Assembly: GCF_022712275.1 (NCBI RefSeq)
Contig: NZ_JALAGU010000016.1
Location: 1-64,000 of the forward strand
Direction of reading: 5' to 3'
Length of the DNA stretch: 64,000 nucleotides
DNA from: Corynebacterium sp.
GTDB taxonomy: Bacteria; Actinomycetota; Actinomycetes; Mycobacteriales; Mycobacteriaceae
The position numbers and the translations under genes are program-made. Under the pieces are notes generated by a model. The model saw only the letters and a program-made list of their open reading frames with translations, had not been told where the DNA came from and made no database searches. This document shows positions 23,426 through 31,355 of this stretch, piece by piece (within the stretch, counting starts at the first letter, position 1; each line of letters begins with the position of its first letter).

Positions 23426-24316
23426 ATGCACGCGCGCCACAAGACCGACAAGCCTGCTTCCCGCATCCGGCGGCGGATCGCCGGGACGGTGGCGGCCACC
23501 GTCTCCGCGGCAGCCCTCATCGCCGGCGGTCTGGCCGTGTCCGGCAACGACACCCCGACCGCGGAGGCCGCTCCGGGCGCCCTGACCGTCTTCGGCGACT
23601 CCTACGCCTCCAACCCGGACTTCTGGGTGACCTACGGCCTGGCTCCGGACGACAACTACCCCCGTACCGGCGGCTGCGTGCAGTCCCCGAACAACTGGCC
23701 GCGGAAGCTGGCGGCCCAGACCGGTCGCGTACTCAACGACTGGTCCTGCAACGGCCACACCACCGGTGACGTGATCAACCGCATCGAGGCCGCCAGGAAT
23801 GCCGGCGCCCTCAACGGCGGGACCGGCACCGTGGCCGTCGCCGTGGGCATGAACAACTACGGCCCGTGGGGCTACTTCCACGACGGCAACAATTTCCTCG
23901 ATCCGGGCGTGGTTCGCTCCACCTACATCCGGGACATGCACACCATCGCGAACAAGATCCGCAACTACGCCCCCAACGCGAACATCGTGATGCCGGGCAT
24001 GCTGCAGATCAGCGGCAACAGCATGGTCTGCCCGCTCAACGTCATCCCCGAGTTCCCGCTGGGTCTGCCCGTGCCGGTGCTGGGCGATGTGGAGCGGTGG
24101 CTGCAGGCCACCCAGCGTGACGCCGCCCGTGAGATCGGAGCGACCTTCGTCGACGTCCGTGCCGCCTCGGCCGGGCACGACACCTGTTCCACCCCGGACG
24201 CCGAGCGGTACGTGGCGGGCGTGGTGGACACCACCACCCCGAACTACAACTTCCTCTTCCACCCCTCCGACAAGGGAAGCCAGCTCATCGCTGACCTGGT
24301 CAAGCCGCACATGTAG
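23426..24316 (+). CDS. Secreted SGNH/GDSL esterase
   Basis: This 296-residue exported esterase has a signal peptide ending near AEAAP (about 1-50), then block I VFGDSYAS with Ser59, an Asn block in VGMNNYG, and the C-terminal catalytic His in FHPSDKG. Cysteines come in pairs, suggesting disulfides. The ATG at 23426 is chosen because GAAAGG lies 5 bases upstream; an in-frame upstream ATG at 23381 lacks one. It faces away from the cutinase gene across 188 bases. A hairpin follows. Confidence 0.92.
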   Translation: MHARHKTDKPASRIRRRIAGTVAATVSAAALIAGGLAVSGNDTPTAEAAPGALTVFGDSYASNPDFWVTYGLAPDDNYPRTGGCVQSPNNWPRKLAAQTGRVLNDWSCNGHTTGDVINRIEAARNAGALNGGTGTVAVAVGMNNYGPWGYFHDGNNFLDPGVVRSTYIRDMHTIANKIRNYAPNANIVMPGMLQISGNSMVCPLNVIPEFPLGLPVPVLGDVERWLQATQRDAAREIGATFVDVRAASAGHDTCSTPDAERYVAGVVDTTTPNYNFLFHPSDKGSQLIADLVKPHM

Positions 24317-24362
24317 GGCTTGACCTACGGGGCTCGTCCCCCGCAGTTCACACTGCATCGTC

Positions 24363-24407
24363 CGACGCCCGCGTCATCTTCCACTTCCGGAGAGGACGCG
24401 GGCGTCG
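24363..24407 (+). terminator. Hairpin after the SGNH esterase gene
   Basis: CGACGCCCGCGTC (24363-24375) and its exact complement (24395-24407) form a 13-bp stem, 47 bases beyond the stop codon. Confidence 0.65.
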
Positions 24408-24444
24408 ACATATCTGCAGTGACCTGCGCATACCGATAATTAGT

Positions 24445-24501
24445 CAGGTGCCTGTTGACTTTGTCAGGTACCTGCGTATCATGTTGATAGTCAGGTACCT
24501 A
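24445..24501 (+). promoter_or_regulatory. Promoter with three CAGGTACCTG palindromes, candidate MarR operator
   Basis: CAGGTGCCTG (24445-24454), CAGGTACCTG (24465-24474) and CAGGTACCTA (24492-24501) share a GTCAGG context. A sigma-A promoter TTGACT (24455-24460)-16 bp-TATCAT (24477-24482) has the perfect central palindrome inside its spacer. The sites flank and overlap the promoter of the MarR gene at 24521, so negative autoregulation is the simplest reading. Confidence 0.7.
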
Positions 24502-24520
24502 CACACCTCAAGGAGAGATC

Positions 24521-25387
24521 ATGACTGGCATCAACAACACCACCGGGAACACCGCCGAACTCGCCGCCCGGCTGTTCGTGCTCATGCGCGCCGCCGACCG
24601 GGAGCGACGCCGCGATGACGGCACCGTGGAGGAACACGAAGGACACAGGGGGCACGGTGGCGGCCGCGGACGCGGCGGGCGCGGCGGCTTCCGTGGGGAG
24701 ATCCGCTCCGGCCAGGGCCGGGTGCTCGGCATCCTCGCCCTGCAGTCCCCGCTCCCCCAGAAGAACCTCGCCTACATGCTCGGTGTCCGCCCCCAGTCCC
24801 TCAGCGAACTGATCGCCAAGCTGGAGACCGCGGGACTGGTCACCCGGGAGCGCGATGAGAACGACCGCCGGTCCTTCCTCATCGAGCTCACCGAGACCGG
24901 TCGCGAGGCTGCGTCCGAGATCGACGCGTGCACCGGAGAGGATCCGTTCGACGTACTCACCGATGAAGAGCGGGAGACGTGGTGCACCCTCACCACCAAG
25001 GTGACTGATGCACTGGAGGAGAAGTATCCGGAGATCGGCGAGCGGGCCAGGCACTTCCGCGAGGCGGGCCGGGAGTTCGGTCGCGGTCCCGGGTTCGGTC
25101 CCGGGGTCGGACCTGGTCCACACAGTAGACCCCACGGCGGACCCCACGGTGGGCCGAACTGTGAGCCTGAGGACGGCCCCGGGCGCGGTCGACGTGGACA
25201 CAGCCGGCCCGACGGCGAGCGTCCCCACCGTCGCGATGAGGCGGAGTTCCGGGAGTACCGCGAGACCCGCGAGTACCGGAGCGGACATGGACACCGTGGA
25301 CGCCGTGGACACCGCGACGGCCGGGGACACGAAGGCTTCGGAGGGTTCCGCGGCTTCGGTCGCGGCATGACCCCCGGCTTCGCCTGA
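24521..25387 (+). CDS. MarR-family regulator with Gly/Arg/His-rich insert and tail
   Basis: This 288-residue protein contains a MarR winged helix at about 62-130 (GQGRVLGILALQSPLPQKNL, RPQSLSELIAKLETAGLVTR, then the wing RDENDRRSFLIELTETG). The ordinary core of about 150 residues is interrupted near residues 27-60 by a Gly/Arg/His-rich segment (GHGGGRGRGGRGGFRG). It is followed from about 185 to the end by 100 residues of low complexity rich in Gly, Arg, His, Pro and Glu. AAGGAGAG precedes the ATG. It is monocistronic with a three-site operator. The extensions may bind metal or nucleic acid or be disordered. Confidence 0.85.
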   Translation: MTGINNTTGNTAELAARLFVLMRAADRERRRDDGTVEEHEGHRGHGGGRGRGGRGGFRGEIRSGQGRVLGILALQSPLPQKNLAYMLGVRPQSLSELIAKLETAGLVTRERDENDRRSFLIELTETGREAASEIDACTGEDPFDVLTDEERETWCTLTTKVTDALEEKYPEIGERARHFREAGREFGRGPGFGPGVGPGPHSRPHGGPHGGPNCEPEDGPGRGRRGHSRPDGERPHRRDEAEFREYRETREYRSGHGHRGRRGHRDGRGHEGFGGFRGFGRGMTPGFA

Positions 25388-25482
25388 CTCCTTTCAGCGA
25401 GCCGAAACCACAGGGCTTCATGTCTGCGGCACCGGTCGGGCTGACCCTTACCCCGTCGCCCCACAGCCGACAGCGCAGAGAA

Positions 25483-25515
25483 AGACCCCCTGACCTGCAA
25501 TTGGTCAGGGGGTCT
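25483..25515 (-). terminator. Terminator of the tmRNA gene
   Basis: AGACCCCCTGACC (25483-25495) and its exact complement (25503-25515) form a 13-bp stem with a 7-base loop, 5 bases past the tmRNA 3' end. The minus-strand continuation TTTCTC supplies a short U-rich run. Confidence 0.8.
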
Positions 25516-25520
25516 AGTCG

Positions 25521-25891
25521 TGGAGCCGCCGGGAATTGAACCCGGGTCCTTCGCGACCTCGCCAGGGCTTCTCCGTGCGCAGTCCGCTCTATCCCTGCTC
25601 GGCTCTCCGGGTCACGCAGACCTGCCCGGACGATGAGCCCAGTCACCCTGAAATGTCCCTGACGGTCCGGATGACGGGGCCGTCAGGTGAGTTCCCGGAA
25701 CGATGCCGGTGACCGGAGGGGGAACAGACCCCGGGCCGACAGACACGCTTCGCTGGATTAGGCAGCGAGAGCGTAGTCGCGCTGAGTGTTCTCGGCGCTT
25801 AATTGGTTGCTGCGACGCTTGCGGTGGTCTCTAGCCTGCACCGGCACGCTTCCCCTGGCTCAATGCACGAAGTCGAAACCTGATCGACCCC
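25521..25891 (-). ncRNA. ssrA: Transfer-messenger RNA
   Basis: The 371-nt RNA has 5' GGGGTCG (25891-25885) pairing with 3' CGGCTCC (25528-25522), then discriminator A; CCA is not encoded. The T-arm CCGGG-TTCAATT-CCCGG is near the 3' end. The tag reading frame runs from 25796 down to 25758 and encodes AENTQRDYALAA and a TAA stop, closely matching known coryneform tags. With SmpB (27081-27635) it rescues stalled ribosomes and marks nascent chains for proteolysis. A stray copy of its 3' end lies 92 bases beyond its 5' end in the opposite orientation. Confidence 0.97.
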
Positions 25892-25982
25892 TCATGAACC
25901 CCCGGGTTACACCGGAAGTCTGCATCCCCTGCCGCCGGAAAGCTCGATCAACGGCAGGATCTACAGACTATAACCCACCGCG

Positions 25983-26009
25983 CCCGGGTTCAATTCCCGG
26001 CGGCACCAC
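25983..26009 (+). repeat. Inverted copy of the tmRNA 3' end (possible attachment-site remnant)
   Basis: A 22-base stretch (25983-26004) is identical to the tmRNA T-arm and acceptor region (25525-25546) but on the opposite strand. One mismatch and CCAC follow. No cloverleaf or tmRNA 5' half is found upstream on this strand, so it is not a functional tRNA. The 3' ends of tmRNA genes are common integration sites, so this may be an att remnant, though its orientation is inverted relative to ssrA. Confidence 0.6.
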
Positions 26010-26010
26010 A

Positions 26011-26100
26011 TCCGCCTCCATCCGCCTCCATCCGCCTCCCTCGGCCTCCCTCGGCCTCCCTCAGACTCCCTCAGCCTCCCTCAGACTCCCTCCGTCACCA
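26011..26100 (+). repeat. Nine degenerate tandem copies of a 10-bp pyrimidine-rich unit
   Basis: Units run as TCCGCCTCCA (twice), TCCGCCTCCC, TCGGCCTCCC (twice), TCAGACTCCC, TCAGCCTCCC, TCAGACTCCC and TCCGTCACCA. The strand is almost purely C and T. The array starts one base after the tmRNA-end copy and precedes a truncated gene. No protein or RNA is evident in 26101-26240. Confidence 0.9.
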
Positions 26101-26306
26101 TCGTCCCGGCTCCGCCACGGATACACTGACGGTCAGGACCCCATCTGCGGCTCCGTGCCGCATCGGGCGCCCCCTGCATTCCACGCCGACGACGCCGTCA
26201 CCGTCGCCCTCGGTATCGGCATCGCCGGCTACTGCACGACACGGCTCACCTCACCGCCAACCTGATCTTCTTCCTCACCGGACTCGCGCTGCTCACCCTC
26301 GTCACG

Positions 26307-27050
26307 GTGAGCGCTCTCGCCACCCCGGAGTTCCGGAAGCGGCACCACGACATCTTCGAGGCCTCCCACCGGTTCGGCGCCTGGGCCGTCCTCCTCCCCG
26401 GCTGGATCAACGCCGTCCTGCTCGCCCACCGGGAAGGCGGTCCCCAGGATGCCGCCGTAACACTGCTGGCCTCACCGCACTTCTGGATGTTGGCCGTCTC
26501 GACCTGCCTCGCTGTCTGGCCCTGGCTGCTGCTGCGCCGCGTCCCCGTGTCCGTGGATCGCCCCTCCGACCATGCTGCCGTGGTCCGGCCGGGGCACCGG
26601 TATGTCCCTGCGGTGGACACGACCCGGGCGATCAGCCGGCGTCCGTTGCTCGGCTGGCACCCCTTCGCCTGTGTCCCCACCGTCCCCGGTGAGCCCGGGT
26701 ACCGGATGGTCGTCTCCCGGGCCGGGAACTGGACCGCAGACTTCATCGACAATCCGCCGACGCATGGCTGGGTGAAGGGTGTGGCGACAGCGAAGAAGCT
26801 GTTCACCCGGGTGCTGCACGTGGCGACGGGCAGTGGTGTCGGGCCGGTCCCCGGACACCTGTTCACAGACACCCAGGGCACCCGGCTGGTGTGGGTGGCG
26901 AAGCAACCCCGAGACACCTACGGGGACGCACTCGTCTCCACCGGGGCGGACGCGGTGATCTGTGTGGCGAATGCCGGTGTCACCGACCGTGTCGTGCGCG
27001 GGCTCGAGAGCCGGGGCGTGCCAGCGTTCGGGCCGATCTGGGACTCCTGA
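26307..27050 (+). CDS. TmpA-like membrane reductase, C-terminal part of a 5'-truncated gene
   Basis: The protein (247 residues from GTG 26307) matches, by recollection, the C-terminal part of TmpA-like/ferric-reductase-like membrane proteins that also occur fused to NRPS-like adenylating enzymes. FRKRHHDIFEASHRFGAWAV and two membrane segments are followed by the FAD-binding-like WHPFACVP, DNPPTHGWVKGV, the nucleotide-binding VATGSGVGPVPG, and the end ESRGVPAFGPIWDS. The same frame extends upstream through another hydrophobic stretch (TANLIFFLTGLALLTLV) without an initiation codon, and a neighbouring frame encodes TVALGIGIAGYC. Full-length relatives carry roughly 150 more N-terminal residues, so the gene is probably non-functional. 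Confidence 0.6.
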   Translation: MSALATPEFRKRHHDIFEASHRFGAWAVLLPGWINAVLLAHREGGPQDAAVTLLASPHFWMLAVSTCLAVWPWLLLRRVPVSVDRPSDHAAVVRPGHRYVPAVDTTRAISRRPLLGWHPFACVPTVPGEPGYRMVVSRAGNWTADFIDNPPTHGWVKGVATAKKLFTRVLHVATGSGVGPVPGHLFTDTQGTRLVWVAKQPRDTYGDALVSTGADAVICVANAGVTDRVVRGLESRGVPAFGPIWDS

Positions 27051-27080
27051 GCAGGTCCACCCGCCGGGCGGCGCCGACCG

Positions 27081-27635
27081 TCAGGCGTTGATGCCCTTGA
27101 CGCGGCGTCCCAGCTCGCGGGTGACCTCACGTTCCTCGGTGCGACGCTTGATGTCCTGGCGCTTGTCGTAGTCCTGCTTTCCGGTGGCCAGCGCGAGCTC
27201 GACCTTGGCGCGTCCTCCCGAGAAGTAGATCTGCAGCGGGACGAGGGTGTTCTTGCCGTCGCGGACCTTACCCATGATCGAGTCGATCTCGCCGCGGTGC
27301 ATGAGCAGCTTGCGGGTACGCCGCGGCGCGTGGTTGGTCCAGGTCCCGTGGGTGTACTCGGGGATGTGCAGACCGCGCAGCCAGATCTCGCCGGCGTCGA
27401 CAGTGGCGAAGGCGTCCACCAGGGACGCCTTGCCCTCACGCAGCGACTTCACCTCGGTACCCACCAGGGCCAGGCCGGCCTCGTAGGTCTCGAGGATCTT
27501 GAAGTTGTGCCGCGCCTTACGGTTGGTCGCGACGACCAGTGGGCCGCCGCCCTTGCCGCCCGGCGTCCCCTTCGCCTTGGCAGCCTTCCTGCCCGCGCCC
27601 TTGCCGGAGTCCACCGGCGTACTCTTCTTCGCCAT
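27081..27635 (-). CDS. smpB: SsrA-binding protein SmpB
   Basis: This 184-residue protein binds tmRNA and delivers it to stalled ribosomes. Core features are NRKARHNFKILETYEAG, LVGTEVKSLREGKASLVDAF, HIPEYTHGTWTNHAPRRTRKLL and the C-terminal tail KRQDIKRRTEEREVTREL. The N-terminus has about 27 extra Lys/Gly-rich residues compared with the usual 160. It lies 27 bases downstream of ftsX on the same strand. The tmRNA gene is 1.2 kb further on, separated by a truncated gene on the other strand. Confidence 0.97.
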   Translation of the reverse strand: MAKKSTPVDSGKGAGRKAAKAKGTPGGKGGGPLVVATNRKARHNFKILETYEAGLALVGTEVKSLREGKASLVDAFATVDAGEIWLRGLHIPEYTHGTWTNHAPRRTRKLLMHRGEIDSIMGKVRDGKNTLVPLQIYFSGGRAKVELALATGKQDYDKRQDIKRRTEEREVTRELGRRVKGINA

Positions 27636-27662
27636 AACCCGGGCAATACTACCCGGTCACCA

Positions 27663-28565
27663 CTATTTCTTCACGTACCAGCGCAGCGTCACCTGTGCGG
27701 TCACCGCTGCGATGACGACGCCGACGATGATGACCACCGGCGCGATGGTCCAGATGTCCGAGGAGTCGATGCGTGCGATGAGGTGGGAGTCGTAGAGCGA
27801 CTTCAGTGCCTTGTCGAGGACGAGCTGCTTGCCGGCGAACATGCCGACCACGGCCAGGACCGAACCCAGCAGGGCGGCGAGAACCGCCTCGATGACGAAC
27901 GGTGCCTGGGTGTACCAGCGGGTCGCGCCGACCATCCGCATGATGGAGACTTCGGTCCGTCGCTGGAAGGCGGCCATCTGCACCATGTTCATGATCAGCA
28001 GGATCGCGGCGATGCCCTGGACCACGGCGAGGATGAAGCTGGCGTTCCGGATCGAGTCGAGGTTGCGGGTTGCGCCGCGCAGGTCATCGCCCTGGTCGAC
28101 GATGGTCGCCACACCGGGCATGTCACGGATCTCGTCGATGGCGGAGGTGTCCAGCGGGTCCGCGAGCCGCACGTGCAGGGCCGCAGGGAAGGCGTCCGGG
28201 CTGGTCTGGGCGACGAGCTGCGGGTCAGAGTCCTTGAACAGCTCCACGAAGCGATCGAAGCTCTGGTCCTTGTTGCGGAAGGTGACGGCCTCGACCTCGT
28301 CATTGGAGTCGAGTTTCTCCTTCACCGCGGCACACTCGGTGCCGGAGCAGTCGGTGTCGGTACCGGAGGTGTGGTCGTCGAGCTGGACCATGACCTCGAT
28401 GCGGTCGAGGTAGATCTCCTTGGTGTCGGAGGTCATGTTGGTCAGCAGGACGCCGGTCGCGACCAGGGCCAGGGAGATCGCCGTGGTGATGACCATGGCG
28501 ACGGTGATGGTGACGTTACGCCGGAAGCCGTCGAAGGCCTCCTTGAGAATGAATCCGAGTTTCAT
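27663..28565 (-). CDS. ftsX: Cell division protein FtsX
   Basis: This 300-residue membrane component of the FtsEX complex activates peptidoglycan hydrolases such as RipC-type enzymes at the septum. MKLGFILKEAFDGFRRNVTI, a first membrane segment (about 20-42), a large extracytoplasmic domain (about 43-170) and three C-terminal membrane segments containing FQRRTEVSIMRMVGAT are typical. A Cys pair (C73 and C78) lies in the external domain. It follows ftsE by 14 bases. Confidence 0.96.
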   Translation of the reverse strand: MKLGFILKEAFDGFRRNVTITVAMVITTAISLALVATGVLLTNMTSDTKEIYLDRIEVMVQLDDHTSGTDTDCSGTECAAVKEKLDSNDEVEAVTFRNKDQSFDRFVELFKDSDPQLVAQTSPDAFPAALHVRLADPLDTSAIDEIRDMPGVATIVDQGDDLRGATRNLDSIRNASFILAVVQGIAAILLIMNMVQMAAFQRRTEVSIMRMVGATRWYTQAPFVIEAVLAALLGSVLAVVGMFAGKQLVLDKALKSLYDSHLIARIDSSDIWTIAPVVIIVGVVIAAVTAQVTLRWYVKK

Positions 28566-28579
28566 GGTTCTCTCCTCCC

Positions 28580-29269
28580 CTAGCGTCCCACGCCGTAGAC
28601 GCCGTGGGCGTCGTCGCGGACGAGCTTTCCCTTGGACAGTTCGAGGACGCGACGACGCATCGAGTCCACCGCCGTGTTGTCGTGCGTGGACATGACCACG
28701 GTGGTGCCGTCCCGGTTGATGCGGCTGAGCAGCCCCATGAGCTCGGTGGAGGTGTCCGGGTCGAGGTTGCCGGTCGGCTCATCGGCGAGCAGGATCAGCG
28801 GGCGGTTGACCACGGCACGGGCGATGGCGACGCGCTGCTGCTCACCGCCGGAGAGTTCGTTGGGCAGGCGGTTCTCCTTGCCGGACAGCCCGACGAGGTC
28901 GAGGGCACGCGCCACGGCGGTGGCGGTCTCCTCCTTCTTCTTGCCGATGACCTGCATGGCGAAGGCGACATTGTCGAAGACGTTCTTCTTCGGCAGCAGC
29001 CGGAAGTCCTGGAAGACGTAGCCGATGCGCTGACGCAGTTTCGGCACGTCCCGGGCCTTGAGCGTGTTGACCTGGTAGTCCGCGACGCTGATCGTGCCGC
29101 TGTCGGCGATCTCCTCGCGGATCATGAGTTCCAGGAACGTCGATTTTCCGGAGCCGGACGGACCGATGAGGAAGACGAACTCTCCCTTGTCGATGCTGAC
29201 CGAGACATCCTTCAGCGCGGGCCGACCTGACCCGCGGTACGTCTTGCTGACCTTCTCGAAAGTGATCAC
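28580..29269 (-). CDS. ftsE: Cell division ATP-binding protein FtsE
   Basis: This 229-residue ABC ATPase energises FtsX. Walker A GPSGSGKST, Q-loop VFQDFRLLP, signature LSGGEQQRV, Walker B LLLADEPTGNLDP and the H-loop STHDN are intact. The GTG at 29269 gives the family's MITFEKVSKTY start and the length seen in C. glutamicum; an in-frame ATG at 29293 would add eight residues. In related genomes prfB lies directly upstream, but here 7 kb of other genes intervene. Confidence 0.96.
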   Translation of the reverse strand: MITFEKVSKTYRGSGRPALKDVSVSIDKGEFVFLIGPSGSGKSTFLELMIREEIADSGTISVADYQVNTLKARDVPKLRQRIGYVFQDFRLLPKKNVFDNVAFAMQVIGKKKEETATAVARALDLVGLSGKENRLPNELSGGEQQRVAIARAVVNRPLILLADEPTGNLDPDTSTELMGLLSRINRDGTTVVMSTHDNTAVDSMRRRVLELSKGKLVRDDAHGVYGVGR

Positions 29270-29382
29270 GTCGGTTACCCTACCTGGTCGCATGGGACTG
29301 ATGAAACAGATGTGACTGATGTGGCGTCCGGATTGGACTGCTTTCCCGTGCGACAGGGCACCCCCGTTGATACTCTGCAGAA

Positions 29383-31053
29383 ATGTCTGACAGTGATGCG
29401 CCTACACCCTCAGAAATCCAGCAGGATTCCGTAGAGAACCTCAGCCACGACGCCGGGCCTCCGCCTCCGGAGGCCCCGTCACCACCGGAGAAGACCTCCT
29501 CCGGAGAGACGCGGACACCGGGTCTCCTCGGCGTCGTCGAGCGGATGGGCAACCTGCTGCCCAACCCCTTCTGGCTCTTCGTCTGCCTCGGCGGCCTCGT
29601 CCTCGTCCTCAGCTGGCTCGGCTCCCTCATCGGGATGGAGGCCACCGACCCTCAGACCGGCGACAAGGTCGAGGTCACCAACCTGCTCAGCGGCGACGGA
29701 CTCAAGGAGATCGTCAGCGGCGCGGTCGACAACTTCACCGGCTTCCCGCCCCTCGGCGTCATCATCACCGTCATGCTGGGTGTCTCCGTGGCCGAGCACT
29801 CCGGGCTCATCTCCGCGGCGGTCCGCTCCGTCGTCGCGAGGACCGGCCCCAGGACCCTGACTTTCGTCGTCGCCCTGACCGCCGTCACCGGCTCCGTCGC
29901 GTCCGACGCCATCTTCATCATCATGATCCCGCTCGGCGCGATGGCCTTCAACGCCCTCAGCCGCTCCCCCGTCGTCGGTGCTGTGGTCGCCTTCGCCGGC
30001 TCCGCCGCCGGGTTCGACGCCTCCCTGCTGCTCAACATCACCGATGTGCTGCTGTCCGGTATCTCCACCTCCGCCGCACAGATCGTGGACGCCGACTACG
30101 AGGTCAACCCGCTGTCGAACTACTACTTCGTCATCGGTTCCTCGATAGTCCTCGCCGGCATCATCACCGCGGTCACCGAGTTCTTCATGGACAGGAAGAT
30201 CCACCAGATCGTCAACCACGACGAGGTCGACTACTCCACCGTCGCCTTCACCGACGACGACGGCAACGAGATCAAGGACCTCACCCTCCACCCCGGCGAG
30301 CAGCGTGCCCTGAAGCTCACCGGCATCGTCTTCGCCCTCTGCCTCGCCGCCTACTTCGCGCTGCTGTTCATCTCCGGCTCTCCGCTGCAGGGTGATGGTG
30401 GAGAGGTCATGGACAGCCCCCTGATCACCAGCATCGCCGTGCCGATCGCCGTGATCTTCTTCATCCTCGGCGTGGTCTACGGCCTGTCGCGCAAGACCAT
30501 CACGAAGACCACCGATATCCCGGTCTTCATGGAGCGCGGCCTGGAGTCCATGCTGCCCATCCTCGTGCTCTTCTTCGTCGTCTCGCAGTTCGTCGCCTGG
30601 TTCACCGCGTCCAATATCGGTGTGTGGGTCTCGATCAAGGGTGCCGACCTGCTGCAGAGCTGGAACATGCCGACGGTGGTCCTGCTCGGCGGCTTCGTGG
30701 TCATGGTCGCCCTGATCAACATGCTCATCACCTCCGGTTCGGCGCAGTGGGCACTGATGGCTCCGATCGTGGTGCCGATGATGATGTACCTGGGCATCTC
30801 CCCCGAAGTCACCCAGATGCTCTACCGCATCGGTGATTCCGCCACCGCGGTCGTCACCCCGATGAACCCCTACTTCGCCATGGCCTTCGCCTTCGTGCTG
30901 CGCTACTACAGGAAGGCCGGGCTGGGCACAGTCATGTCGATGATGATCCCCTACTGCCTGGCCATCCTCATCGGCTGGTTCCTGTTCTTCGTGCTCTGGT
31001 GGTCGTTGGGGATCCCGCTGGGGCCGGGCGCGCCGATGGAGTACCCGGTGTAG
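29383..31053 (+). CDS. AbgT-family transporter
   Basis: This 556-residue membrane protein belongs to the AbgT/MtrF family, which imports p-aminobenzoyl-glutamate or exports sulfonamides and related folate-pathway compounds. After an acidic, Pro-rich N-terminal tail (about 1-45) come LLPNPFWLFVCLGG, VMLGVSVAEHSGLI, a VTGSVASDAIFIIMIPLGAMAF hairpin, ITSGSAQWALMAPIVVPMM and VTPMNPYFAMA, all family signatures. It is divergent from ftsE and stands alone. Its direction of transport cannot be told from sequence. Confidence 0.93.
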   Translation: MSDSDAPTPSEIQQDSVENLSHDAGPPPPEAPSPPEKTSSGETRTPGLLGVVERMGNLLPNPFWLFVCLGGLVLVLSWLGSLIGMEATDPQTGDKVEVTNLLSGDGLKEIVSGAVDNFTGFPPLGVIITVMLGVSVAEHSGLISAAVRSVVARTGPRTLTFVVALTAVTGSVASDAIFIIMIPLGAMAFNALSRSPVVGAVVAFAGSAAGFDASLLLNITDVLLSGISTSAAQIVDADYEVNPLSNYYFVIGSSIVLAGIITAVTEFFMDRKIHQIVNHDEVDYSTVAFTDDDGNEIKDLTLHPGEQRALKLTGIVFALCLAAYFALLFISGSPLQGDGGEVMDSPLITSIAVPIAVIFFILGVVYGLSRKTITKTTDIPVFMERGLESMLPILVLFFVVSQFVAWFTASNIGVWVSIKGADLLQSWNMPTVVLLGGFVVMVALINMLITSGSAQWALMAPIVVPMMMYLGISPEVTQMLYRIGDSATAVVTPMNPYFAMAFAFVLRYYRKAGLGTVMSMMIPYCLAILIGWFLFFVLWWSLGIPLGPGAPMEYPV

Positions 31054-31093
31054 GGGGTACCCGATGTGTGCGCAGGTGGCTACAGCTGCGCAC

Positions 31094-31355
31094 ATGACAC
31101 ACATTGCCTCGCGCGATCTGCGCAATCACACCGGTGATGTGCTTCGCCGCGTCGCAGACGGCGAACGCATCACCGTCACCCAACATGGTCGGCCGGTCGC
31201 GGAGATCGCACCGCTGTCCCCCCGGCCGACCGGTCTTCTTCACCCGCGCTGAACTCGCGGCAGAGCTTGGACCTCACCAGGCAGATTCCCGCCTGCGGGA
31301 CGAACTTGCAGTTCTCGCCGGAGACACAACCGATGACCTCGGACCCGTCCGATGA
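31094..31355 (+). pseudogene. VapB/Phd-type antitoxin, frameshifted
   Basis: The N-terminal half (MTHIASRDLRNHTGDVLRRV ... ITVTQHGRPVAEIAPLSPR) is a Phd/YefM-type antitoxin. This frame then ends prematurely at 31252. The expected continuation, RPVFFTRAELAAELG to DDLGPVR, is in the next frame and ends at 31355. Removing one C from the run of six near 31216-31221 would restore an 86-residue protein. The restored frame overlaps the toxin start by ATGA, as in vapBC operons. A sequencing error in the C run is possible. Confidence 0.7.

Noticed and set aside
25920..26009. A plus-strand tRNA gene ending at the tmRNA-like fragment
   Set aside because: The T-arm is present, but no 5' acceptor strand (GGTGCCG) or acceptable D and anticodon arms could be drawn, so it is a fragment only.
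26011..26100. A CRISPR array
   Set aside because: Units are 10 bp in direct contact with no spacers, and no cas genes are nearby.
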